The translations under genes and the position numbers were made by a program. DNA of 64,000 nt from an uncultured Clostridia bacterium (GTDB taxonomy: Bacteria > Bacillota > Clostridia > Oscillospirales > Acutalibacteraceae): the NCBI GenBank assembly GCA_947623205.1, contig CANQGM010000002.1, positions 1-64,000 on the forward strand, written 5' to 3'. Positions 51,709 to 59,622 of this stretch are shown in pieces (within the stretch, counting starts at the first letter, position 1; the number at the start of each line of letters is the position of its first letter). The notes beneath the pieces are model-generated. The model ran no database searches and had not been told where the DNA came from. It worked only from the letters and a program-made list of their open reading frames with translations.

Positions 51709-52221
51709 ATGAAAACTTGTCCAAAATGCAAAATGCAACATAACGATGACGTTATGTTCTGTCCAAACTGCGGTACCCAATTTCAAGATAAGCCCAACCA
51801 GCCTGAGAACACTCAAAGTCCGAATAATACGGCATATGCTCAACCTGCATATGGTCAGTATCAGACAAAATCTTATGACCACACTGCTGAATTTGATATT
51901 AATGATGTTAAAAACAACAAACTTTTTGCTCTGCTTGTATATTCTATGAATATTTTTGGTGTTGTTATTGCATTAATAGCTAATATTTCTCAAAAATCAG
52001 CATATCTTTCATTCCATATTAAACAGGCATTAAAAATTTCAATTACAGAATTAATTGTTGCTTTTATTACAGCAGTCCTTTTCTGGACTTGTATTGTACC
52101 CATAGCGGCAGGTGTAGTAAGTGTAATTCTATTTGTAGTTACTATAATATGTTTTTGCAAGACTTGCGCAAATAAATCTGTTGAAGCTCCTATTATTCGC
52201 AGTTTGTCATTTTTAAATTAA
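51709..52221 (+). CDS. Zinc-ribbon membrane protein (DUF4870-like)
   Basis: 170 residues: zinc ribbon CPKCKMQH...CPNCGTQF (4-25), a Pro/Gln/Tyr-rich linker (27-60) and a membrane domain with about three spans starting NNKLFALLVYSMNIFGVVIALIANIS, then SAYLSFHIKQALKISITELIVAF, which resembles DUF4870. Function unknown. A good GGAGG site precedes the ATG. It shares the ribbon-plus-membrane design with the gene at 48516. Confidence 0.75.
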   Translation: MKTCPKCKMQHNDDVMFCPNCGTQFQDKPNQPENTQSPNNTAYAQPAYGQYQTKSYDHTAEFDINDVKNNKLFALLVYSMNIFGVVIALIANISQKSAYLSFHIKQALKISITELIVAFITAVLFWTCIVPIAAGVVSVILFVVTIICFCKTCANKSVEAPIIRSLSFLN

Positions 52222-52239
52222 TTAAAAATTCATACATAC

Positions 52240-52275
52240 AACACCTTGTTCATATTAATGGATGAGGTGTTTTAT
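52240..52275 (+). terminator. Terminator whose 3' arm is also the next ribosome site
   Basis: AACACCT (52240-52246) pairs with AGGTGTT (52265-52271), then TTATT. The same GAGGTG serves as the ribosome site of the carboxypeptidase start at 52277. Confidence 0.6.
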
Positions 52276-52276
52276 T

Positions 52277-53425
52277 ATGTTTAGAAAGGCAGTTATTTCA
52301 TCCCTATTATGTATTTCATTAATATTTACCGTTATGTTTCCGTTAAAAGTCAGCGCACTTTCGGCAGACAGCATAACTGCACCGTCTGCCGTGCTGATGG
52401 AGACGTCAACGGGAAAAATTCTTTTTGAGAAAAATTCTCATGAAAAGCGCCCCTGTGCGTCCGTAACAAAGGTTATGACTTTGCTGCTTGTTTTTGAGGC
52501 AATTGACAGCGGAAAAATAAGCTTTGACGACACTGTAACCGCATCGGAGCACGCCGCGTCAATGGGCGGAAGCGACATATGGCTTGAAAACGGCGAAACA
52601 ATGAGTGTTGACGATATGATAAAGGCAACAGTTGTAGCCTCGGCAAATGACGCTGCCGTTGCTCTTGCCGAGCATATAAGCGGAAGCGAGGAATCGTTTG
52701 TTGAGCAAATGAATAAGCGCGCCAAAGAGCTTAAAATGAATGACACAGTTTTTAAAAACTGCAACGGACTTGATGAAGAAGGTCATGTTACCTCGGCAAA
52801 TGACGTTGCTGTAATGTCAAAAGAATTAATGAAGCACGACAAAATTTTTGACTATACATCAATATGGATAGATAATCTGCGCGGCGGAAAAACACAAATT
52901 GTAAATACAAACAAACTTTTAAAAACCTACAACGGCATAACAGGTCTTAAAACAGGAACTACAAATGACGCCGGATGCTGTATGTCTGCCTCTGCCACCC
53001 GAGGAAATGTGTCGCTTGTTGCGGTAGTTCTGGGCTGTAAAACAGGCAAAGAGCGTTTTGCCGACGCTGCGGCGCTGCTTGACTACGGTTTTGCAAATAT
53101 TTCTGTAAAAGAATTATCTTTACCCGAGGATATGCCAAAAAGCATTAAAGTAAACGAGGGAATGAGTGATAAGGTATCGCTTAAATGCGACGTGTCGTCA
53201 AGCGTAGTTCTTGATAAAAGCAGTAAGCAGGAAATCAAAACAAAAATAAATTTGCCCGAAACTGTTGACGCGCCTGTTAAAAAAGGTCAAAAAATAGGTA
53301 CGCTTACATTTACTGTTAATGATAAAACAATAAAAAACTGCGATATAACGGCAATGGATGATGTCGAAAAAACCTCTTTCGGGTCTGTATTGGGAGTTCT
53401 TTATAATTCTCTAATTGCATTATAA
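52277..53425 (+). CDS. D-alanyl-D-alanine carboxypeptidase (DacF-like, peptidase S11)
   Basis: 382 residues from the ATG at 52277 (the ATG at 52262 lies inside the terminator hairpin). Signal peptide about 1-27; active-site tetrad CASVTKVMTLLL (SxxK), second motif SANDAAVAL, third motif LKTGTTNDAGCCMS; C-terminal PBP5-like beta domain (about 275-360) and a short hydrophobic tail that may anchor it. It trims the terminal D-Ala of peptidoglycan. Sporulating bacteria have several paralogues, so dacF, dacA or dacB cannot be separated here. Confidence 0.92.
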   Translation: MFRKAVISSLLCISLIFTVMFPLKVSALSADSITAPSAVLMETSTGKILFEKNSHEKRPCASVTKVMTLLLVFEAIDSGKISFDDTVTASEHAASMGGSDIWLENGETMSVDDMIKATVVASANDAAVALAEHISGSEESFVEQMNKRAKELKMNDTVFKNCNGLDEEGHVTSANDVAVMSKELMKHDKIFDYTSIWIDNLRGGKTQIVNTNKLLKTYNGITGLKTGTTNDAGCCMSASATRGNVSLVAVVLGCKTGKERFADAAALLDYGFANISVKELSLPEDMPKSIKVNEGMSDKVSLKCDVSSSVVLDKSSKQEIKTKINLPETVDAPVKKGQKIGTLTFTVNDKTIKNCDITAMDDVEKTSFGSVLGVLYNSLIAL

Positions 53426-53442
53426 AATTTACCGGATTTACC

Positions 53443-53471
53443 TTGCCAAAATAGCGGTTTTATAGTATAAT
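53443..53471 (+). promoter_or_regulatory. Promoter of pgi
   Basis: -35 TTGCCA (53443-53448), 17-base spacer, -10 TATAAT (53466-53471). Confidence 0.7.
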
Positions 53472-53534
53472 AATTTTACAAAGGCTCTTATATAAGTTAG
53501 TTTTTCTATATAAGAATTTTGGAGGAATTATTAA

Positions 53535-54872
53535 ATGGCAACAAAACTTACTGACAAATACCTCAAAGGGTTTATAGGCGAACAGGAATATCAAGGTGTT
53601 GCGGCTGAGGTAAAAATTGCGCACAAAGCGCTTCACGAGGGCAGCGGATTAGGAAATGACTTTCTCGGTTGGCTCAATCTTCCTACCGATTACGACAAGA
53701 AAGAGTTTGCGCGCATAAAAAAAGCGGCTGAGAAAATAAAAAATAATTCAGATGTATTTATTGTAATAGGCATCGGCGGTTCTTACCTTGGTGCCCGCGC
53801 CGCAATTGAATTTTTAAATTCACAAAACTACAATCTTACTTGTAAAGACACTCCTCAAATTTTCTTTACAGGTAATTCTATAAGCTCGTCGGCTCTTGCG
53901 GAAATTATGGAGCTTTGCGAGGGCAAAGACGTTTCGGTAAATATGATTTCAAAGTCAGGCACGACCACCGAGCCTGCCATTGCATTCCGCGTATTCCGTG
54001 AAATGCTTGAGAAAAAGTACGGTAAAGACGGCGCAAAAGAACGCATTTTCTGTACAACAGACAAATCTAAGGGCACGCTTAAAGCTCTTGCCGACGAAGA
54101 GGGCTACGAAACTTTTGTTGTTCCCGACGATGTAGGCGGCCGTTTTTCTGTTCTCACGGCAGTAGGACTTCTTCCAATTGCGGTTTCGGGCGCAGACATT
54201 GACGCTCTTATGCAGGGCGCGGCAAAGGCTCAAAAAGAGCTTGATAATAACGACATAAACACAAATGACTGCTACAAATACGCGGCAATACGTAATATTC
54301 TTTACCGCAAGGGTAAAACAATGGAAGTTATGGTGTCATATGAACCCAACTACACTATGATGTCAGAATGGTTTAAACAGTTGTTTGCAGAGAGTGAGGG
54401 CAAAGACAACAAGGGTATTTTCCCTGCAAGCGTTATTTTCTCAACCGACCTTCATTCACTTGGGCAGTACATTCAGGACGGCAGACGCACAATGTTTGAA
54501 ACTGTTGTCCTATTTGATAAATGTAAAAAAGAAGTTACCCTTGGCACAGAACCCGCTGATGTCGACGGACTGAACTTTCTTTCGGGCAAAACAATGGGAT
54601 ATATTAATCAAAAGGCATTTGAAGGCACAGTTCTTGCGCACAACGACGGCGGCGTGCCGAACATTGTTATTAATGTGCCCCAAATGAACGAATCCGAGCT
54701 TGGCTATCTCATTTACTTCTTTGAAAAGGCTTGTGCAATTTCAGGCTATATGTTAGGTGTAAATCCATTTAATCAGCCCGGAGTTGAAAGCTATAAGAAG
54801 AATATGTTTGCTCTCCTCGGCAAACCGGGTTATGAAGAACAAAAAGCTGCTCTTGAGGCAAGGCTTAAATAA
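53535..54872 (+). CDS. pgi: Glucose-6-phosphate isomerase
   Basis: 445 residues, the short bacterial form: [18 protein letters not shown] (about 75-92), [22 protein letters not shown] (about 136-157) and the catalytic [15 protein letters not shown] and [24 protein letters not shown] near the end. Interconverts glucose 6- and fructose 6-phosphate. A GGAGG site precedes the ATG. A small P-loop gene follows after 35 bases, perhaps cotranscribed. Confidence 0.96.
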   Translation: MATKLTDKYLKGFIGEQEYQGVAAEVKIAHKALHEGSGLGNDFLGWLNLPTDYDKKEFARIKKAAEKIKNNSDVFIVIGIGGSYLGARAAIEFLNSQNYNLTCKDTPQIFFTGNSISSSALAEIMELCEGKDVSVNMISKSGTTTEPAIAFRVFREMLEKKYGKDGAKERIFCTTDKSKGTLKALADEEGYETFVVPDDVGGRFSVLTAVGLLPIAVSGADIDALMQGAAKAQKELDNNDINTNDCYKYAAIRNILYRKGKTMEVMVSYEPNYTMMSEWFKQLFAESEGKDNKGIFPASVIFSTDLHSLGQYIQDGRRTMFETVVLFDKCKKEVTLGTEPADVDGLNFLSGKTMGYINQKAFEGTVLAHNDGGVPNIVINVPQMNESELGYLIYFFEKACAISGYMLGVNPFNQPGVESYKKNMFALLGKPGYEEQKAALEARLK

Positions 54873-54907
54873 TCTCTTAAAAAGTTTAAATTCTGGAGGA
54901 ACTGATT

Positions 54908-55324
54908 ATGGTTACATTACTTATCGGAAAAAAAGGTACAGGCAAAACAAAAAAGCTGATTGCTCTTGCAAATGAGGCGGTTGCAGCATCATCCGGCAAT
55001 GTTGTTGTAATTGAAAAAGGCTTAAAGCTTACTTATGATGTAACTCACAAGGCAAGGCTCATTGATACTGAACAGTATCTAATTGAAGGTTACGATATGC
55101 TTTTTGGCTTTATCAGCGGAATTTGCGCAGGCAACTACGATGTTACTGATATTCTTGTGGATTCAACCTTCAAAATCTGCCCTGAGGGTATGGGTGGTCT
55201 TGAAGATTTCACTAAAAAACTTCAGGAGCTTTCTGAAACATCTTCAACAGACATTGTTCTTCTTGTTTCTGCTGACGAGGCAGACATTCCCGAATCGATC
55301 AACGCTGTATGCCAGAAAATATAA
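54908..55324 (+). CDS. Small P-loop protein of unknown function
   Basis: 138 residues beginning with a Walker A motif almost at once (LLIGKKGTGKTKKLIALANEA, Lys-Thr at about 13-14 split over two segments) and a Walker B-like strand VTDILVDST. The domain is far shorter than classical ATPases; relatives in Ruminococcaceae appear as hypothetical or ATP-binding proteins. No partner gene is obvious. TCTGGAGGAACTG precedes the ATG; a bidirectional terminator follows. Confidence 0.72.
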   Translation: MVTLLIGKKGTGKTKKLIALANEAVAASSGNVVVIEKGLKLTYDVTHKARLIDTEQYLIEGYDMLFGFISGICAGNYDVTDILVDSTFKICPEGMGGLEDFTKKLQELSETSSTDIVLLVSADEADIPESINAVCQKI

Positions 55325-55381
55325 TTTTATATTAAAATAGTAAAAAATTAAATAATCATGTCCGTTAATCGGACGAAAAAA

Positions 55382-55417
55382 ACCTCTTGATATTTTTAAT
55401 ATCAGGAGGTTTTTTTA
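55382..55417. terminator. Bidirectional terminator between the P-loop gene and the XRE gene
   Basis: ACCTCTTGATATT (55382-55394) pairs with AATATCAGGAGGT (55398-55410), with T-runs on both sides. Confidence 0.88.
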
Positions 55418-55747
55418 TGCGGAAATTTTAGTGTTTAATTTTTTTTTTAAACCTTTTACAATCGAGGCAATATTAGTAATATATACCTCATCAAGTTGTT
55501 TTAAATCGTTTATCAAACAATTGATAAGCTCAGGGTCTTTTGACTGCGTGTCAAAAAAGTCTTTGGGAGATACGTTAAGGAAATCACAAATATAAAAAAA
55601 GCTTGCCATAGAAGGCAAAGATTTTCCGCTCTCAATACTATTAATATATCCGGGGTTTTGACCTATTGAAAGGCTCATATCTCGGGCTGAAATACCTTTT
55701 ACTTCACGCAATTGAGCTAATCTTACAGAAAATTCTTCTTCATACAC
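55415..55747 (-). CDS. XRE family helix-turn-helix regulator
   Basis: 110 residues. The HTH (about 8-65) reads LAQLREVKGISARDMSLSIGQNPGYINSIESGKSLPSMASFFYICDFLNVSPKDFF; a 35-residue helical tail may mediate dimerisation. AGAGGAGG precedes the ATG. A 27-base perfect dyad (55843-55869) upstream is a likely operator, and the divergent LRR/dockerin gene may be a target. Confidence 0.88.
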   Translation of the reverse strand: MYEEEFSVRLAQLREVKGISARDMSLSIGQNPGYINSIESGKSLPSMASFFYICDFLNVSPKDFFDTQSKDPELINCLINDLKQLDEVYITNIASIVKGLKKKLNTKISA

Positions 55748-55842
55748 GCGAAAACCTCCTCTTTAATCAGGTGTATTAACTGATTTTAATAAGAGCAATA
55801 AAAGATGATATAGCAAATTTTGTGCTTTATTTGTGACCGATA

Positions 55843-55869
55843 CTATATAGTATTTTCAATACTATATAG
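55843..55869. promoter_or_regulatory. Perfect 12-bp-arm dyad, likely operator
   Basis: CTATATAGTATT (55843-55854), TTC, AATACTATATAG (55858-55869). It sits 96 bases upstream of the XRE gene, consistent with autoregulation. Confidence 0.5.
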
Positions 55870-56004
55870 AGACTATGTTTATTGAGTCTAATACAGAGGG
55901 TGTAAGATATTTGAACTAACGACATTTTCTCGTGATTTTGTGCCGTACATACTATTATATCTTATATAACGACAAAAAATATTATAAATAATCTGATATT
56001 TTTG

Positions 56005-56033
56005 TTGACATATCAGATTTAATATGATATATT
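56005..56033 (+). promoter_or_regulatory. Promoter of the LRR/dockerin gene within an inverted repeat
   Basis: -35 TTGACA (56005-56010), 17-base spacer, -10 TATATT (56028-56033). The -35 is flanked by ATCTGATAT (55991-55999) and ATATCAGAT (56010-56018). Confidence 0.7.
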
Positions 56034-56128
56034 ATATTTTGTAATAGATATGAAACGTTGCTATTTGTTCGGTATACATTTCATATATCGAATAATTATA
56101 TATAATTTAAAAAACGGGAGGAAGGATT

Positions 56129-56164
56129 ATCAGAGGAATTAAAAGGTAATCAGAGGAATCAAAA
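56129..56164 (+). repeat. Tandem direct repeat in the leader
   Basis: ATCAGAGGAATTAAAA (56129-56144) and ATCAGAGGAATCAAAA (56149-56164), 20-base period. Both contain AGAGGA, like the GGA motifs near ribosome sites. Confidence 0.6.
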
Positions 56165-56230
56165 CGTGTGGAACAGACGTAACTGCTCCAAAAAATGTGA
56201 TAAAAAACAAAAACAAAAAGGAGAATAAAA

Positions 56231-58939
56231 ATGAAAAAGTATTCACAAGGCAAAAAGCTGATCAGTTTTGCATTAGTTTTTGCGCTGCTGATTAGTCTTT
56301 TCAGCATTATGCCGCTTACAGCTTCTGCAAAAGTAGGCGACACAGAAGTTGTTGACGGCGTTACATACACCGTTTCAAGTGAAGTTTACGGTGAATATAC
56401 AGCATCTGTTACGGCACTTGACGGCAGCACAACAGATGTTGTTATTAAAGACCAGGTAAACATTAACGGCACTGACTTTAAGGTAACCGTAATTGATAAA
56501 GCCGCTTTCGGCGGTAATACCAAAATTACATCAGTCAGCATTCCGGGTACTGTAATAGAAGTGGCTAGCGGAACTTTTAATGGTTGTTCAGGTTTAACAA
56601 CGGTAACCCTGAATGAAGGAATTCAAACTATTTCTGGAAGTGCATTTAAAAATTGCACCAGCTTATTAGAAATTAAATTCCCGAAATCACTTGTTTCAGT
56701 AGCTAACCAAGCTTTTATGGGTTGTACAAGTATAAAAAATATATATATTTATTCTGACGTAAAATTTGCTGCTTCATTTTATGACTGTACAGGAATAGAA
56801 CATGTGTATTGTTACAGTAGAGACATTAAATTTGACTCAAGAATGTTTGACGGAGCTAATCAGAATTTAATTATTCATGGCTATGCCGACAGTACGGCAG
56901 AAACATTTGCAGCACTGACTAATGCATTTAAGAAGAAAGCATTTAAATTTGAAGAAATTAAAGAAGAAGAAACTACAACCGAAGAGGCTACAACAGAAGC
57001 GCCGACAGAATCAGATGATACAATTTTTACATGGAAAAAAGTTAATGAAGGCGACGGTCTTGACGGTCCAATTGAAATTACGGGTCTTAAAGAAGGAAAA
57101 AGTGCAACACGTGATTTTGAAATACCTTCAGTTATAAACGCTCATCCTGTTACTGTTATAGGAGAATCTGCTTTTGCAAAAAATACAAACATTGCAAATC
57201 TGACAATTCCGTCTTCTGTAATAGTTATTAATAACAAAGCATTTTATGATATTACTTACCTAAGTTCAGTCACATTTGCCGAAAACAGCCAAATTCAGAA
57301 AATCGGCGATGAAGCGTTTGCAATATCGACAATTCAGGGATTGGATAAGATGTCCGAAATTGACCTTCCCGAATCATTAAAACAGATAGGTTACATGGCT
57401 TTTAATTACAGAGTTAACCTTGCTATGGTACGAGTATATTCAAAAGATGTTTCTTTTGGTACTCCCGGAAAGGGCGCAGAAGTATTTGGAACCGGTGAAA
57501 AGACAAGTACCTTAAAGCTTTACGGATACTCAGAAAGTACTACTCAAACATATGCTAAAGAAAACGGTCACACATTCCGTTACCTTGATTTAAATACAGA
57601 TGAATTGCAGAAGGTATATGACGAGGCAGAAGCAATTGATTCAAGCCTTTATACAGCAGACTCATATGCAGAGCTTACAACTGCAATGAAAGCAGCAAAA
57701 AGACTGCTTGGCACAGCAGGCAGAGACGCAACGCCTGCACAAATTGATGAAGCAATTGCAGCCCTAAAGGCAGCAATTGAAGGACTTGTACCTGTTGATA
57801 CAGAAGCAACAACAGTTGCAACAGAAGAGACACAGGAGACACAGGAGACAGAAGAGACAGAAGAAACAACTGTGGTTTCCGAAACAACCGTACCTGTTGA
57901 CTATATTGATGTACTTTTAGGTGACGCAGATGGTTCAGATAAAGTAGATGTAAAAGACGTAACACACATTCAAAAGCACATTGCTTCTTACTTTACTCTT
58001 GAAGGTATAGTAGCGTTTGCGGCAGATGTTGATGGCAGTGGAGTTATTGACGTTAACGACGTAACATTAGTTCAAAAATATCTTGCAGCATACAATGTTG
58101 AATATAAAATAGGCGAAGTTGTTCAGTTTGGTTCAGACAAACCCGCACCTACAACAGATACACCGCAGCCGACAGACGAACAGTCTACAACGGAAGAACC
58201 AGAACCTACAACAGAAGAACCCGAACCTACAGTGTCCGATAATACAACAAGGTTCTATATACCAAACTATGTTTCGTGGCTCAGCAATGACGGCTGTAAA
58301 TTGTGGCTGTATAACAATGATACAGATGGACTGCTTGCAGCAACGGAATATGAAAAAAATCCGGACGGTATAGCAGGCTACTTCTATTTTGATTTACCAA
58401 ACGACTGGGTAAATATATCAATATACAGAACCGCGTATGAAATAACAGAGGAAACATTTGATAAAGATTCACCTTGGAACGAGGAAACAAAAACAGGTGT
58501 TATTCTCAATAGTTGGTTAAACATAGGGGACAGAGGAGAAAATAACGCCTATAAAATCATAGCAGATAAAGAACCGGGCGTATTTGAAACATTTGACCCT
58601 GCAACTCCAAAGCCTGATGAAGATGAAAGAACTATTTACTTTGACAACAGCAAAACACAATGGGCAACTGTATATATTTACGGCTGGTCTTATGGACTTC
58701 AGAACGAATGGGTACAAATGGAACTTGAAGGAAATAACATTTGGTCATACACATTCTATGATGATTTACCAATGGATGGTGTAAAAGGCTTCCTGTTCGT
58801 AAACCAATCAGGTGGTTGGGACGGAGCAAAACAGACGGAAGACCTTGCAACCGAAGCAGGCAAAAACCTGTTTGTACCAAGCGGAGCAGGTGCAGTCGGT
58901 ATGAAATTGACCGGCACATGGGATGTTTACAACCCATAA
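56231..58939 (+). CDS. Secreted LRR_5/FIVAR-like/dockerin protein with CBM26-like modules
   Basis: 902 residues. Signal peptide 1-33; BspA-type leucine-rich repeats about 60-235 and 290-455 (for example FKNCTSLLEIKFPKSL); a FIVAR-like helical module about 457-523; Thr/Glu/Pro linkers; a type I dockerin about 561-620 with two calcium loops (DADGSDKVDVKD, DVDGSGVIDVND); and two C-terminal beta modules (about 670-775 and 799-901) with the aromatic pattern IYFDNSKTQWATVYIYGW of starch-binding CBM26. The dockerin would dock it to a cohesin scaffold, as in R. bromii amylosomes; no catalytic domain is present, so it may be an adhesin or structural part. AAAAGGAG site before the ATG. Confidence 0.85.
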   Translation: MKKYSQGKKLISFALVFALLISLFSIMPLTASAKVGDTEVVDGVTYTVSSEVYGEYTASVTALDGSTTDVVIKDQVNINGTDFKVTVIDKAAFGGNTKITSVSIPGTVIEVASGTFNGCSGLTTVTLNEGIQTISGSAFKNCTSLLEIKFPKSLVSVANQAFMGCTSIKNIYIYSDVKFAASFYDCTGIEHVYCYSRDIKFDSRMFDGANQNLIIHGYADSTAETFAALTNAFKKKAFKFEEIKEEETTTEEATTEAPTESDDTIFTWKKVNEGDGLDGPIEITGLKEGKSATRDFEIPSVINAHPVTVIGESAFAKNTNIANLTIPSSVIVINNKAFYDITYLSSVTFAENSQIQKIGDEAFAISTIQGLDKMSEIDLPESLKQIGYMAFNYRVNLAMVRVYSKDVSFGTPGKGAEVFGTGEKTSTLKLYGYSESTTQTYAKENGHTFRYLDLNTDELQKVYDEAEAIDSSLYTADSYAELTTAMKAAKRLLGTAGRDATPAQIDEAIAALKAAIEGLVPVDTEATTVATEETQETQETEETEETTVVSETTVPVDYIDVLLGDADGSDKVDVKDVTHIQKHIASYFTLEGIVAFAADVDGSGVIDVNDVTLVQKYLAAYNVEYKIGEVVQFGSDKPAPTTDTPQPTDEQSTTEEPEPTTEEPEPTVSDNTTRFYIPNYVSWLSNDGCKLWLYNNDTDGLLAATEYEKNPDGIAGYFYFDLPNDWVNISIYRTAYEITEETFDKDSPWNEETKTGVILNSWLNIGDRGENNAYKIIADKEPGVFETFDPATPKPDEDERTIYFDNSKTQWATVYIYGWSYGLQNEWVQMELEGNNIWSYTFYDDLPMDGVKGFLFVNQSGGWDGAKQTEDLATEAGKNLFVPSGAGAVGMKLTGTWDVYNP

Positions 58940-59022
58940 TTACAATTTAGCATTTTATTTCTCCCATGTTTTTAAATGTTCTGCATTTAATGACTGAGAG
59001 TTGTAAAATATTATCACACGGG

Positions 59023-59064
59023 AATCCCCGACAGTGGCATTAAAGTCATTGTCGGGGATTTTCG
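59023..59064 (+). terminator. Terminator of the LRR/dockerin gene
   Basis: AATCCCCGACAGTG (59023-59036) pairs with CATTGTCGGGGATT (59047-59060), one G-T pair, then TTC. Confidence 0.85.
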
Positions 59065-59088
59065 TTATGTTATAAATTTAATTTTAAA

Positions 59089-59586
59089 TCAAAAAAAGAA
59101 AATAGCTCCAAATAAAAAACTTATTCCTGCGCCGACAAGCACATCGCGCACATAATGCACGCCTGCCAAAACTCTTGACGCGGCAATTAAACAGCTGATC
59201 AATAAAAATGTAATACCAAAACTAAAATCAACATACAGTATTGCCATTGAAATTATAAAAGCGCTTGCAGTATGTCGGCTCGGCATACTTTGACCCACAG
59301 TTTTTTTGCCGAAAAGCGATGAAATGCCGTACCTTTCATACGGACGCGGTTCGTTAATAAGTTTTCTTAGTACCGTCACCAAAACAAATACGCCGGCAGG
59401 TATTAATAGAATTTTTAAAAATTTATTCCTATACAAAAACCATGCAAGTATAAGCAAAACAGCATATGCGAAAAATATTAAAACCGGCAGCCGGTCATAC
59501 ATGATTTTAAGAATGTTTTTCAGCTTTTTATTCTGGCTGAAAAAACGCATTGTTTTTTCGTATTTTAATTTGTTTATTTTAAACAT
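59089..59586 (-). CDS. PAP2 family membrane phosphatase
   Basis: 165 residues, about five spans, with the PAP2 triad of motifs KLINEPRPYERYG, PSRHTASAF and SRVLAGVHYVRDV. Likely dephosphorylates a lipid pyrophosphate such as undecaprenyl pyrophosphate on the outer face of the membrane. It follows asnB by 36 bases on the same strand and may be in its operon. Confidence 0.9.
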   Translation of the reverse strand: MFKINKLKYEKTMRFFSQNKKLKNILKIMYDRLPVLIFFAYAVLLILAWFLYRNKFLKILLIPAGVFVLVTVLRKLINEPRPYERYGISSLFGKKTVGQSMPSRHTASAFIISMAILYVDFSFGITFLLISCLIAASRVLAGVHYVRDVLVGAGISFLFGAIFFF

Positions 59587-59622
59587 CTCCGAATTTGGGT
59601 TTACTTCATTTTATCATACGTT

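Larger units (their letters stand above)
55748..56230. other. Long divergent intergenic region rich in dyads
   Basis: No gene. It includes the CTATATAG dyad (55843-55869), AACGACATTT (55918-55927) shared with the twin-cassette operators, a minus-strand TTTGTCGTT (55968-55976), the LRR-gene promoter inside an inverted repeat, a leader hairpin ATATGAAA/TTTCATAT (56048-56086) and two direct repeats. Confidence 0.6.

Noticed and set aside
57675-57965. Leu-rich minus-strand frame inside the dockerin gene
   Set aside because: It is the antisense shadow of Thr/Glu- and Ala/Lys-rich codons; no ribosome site, and the plus-strand domains are clear.
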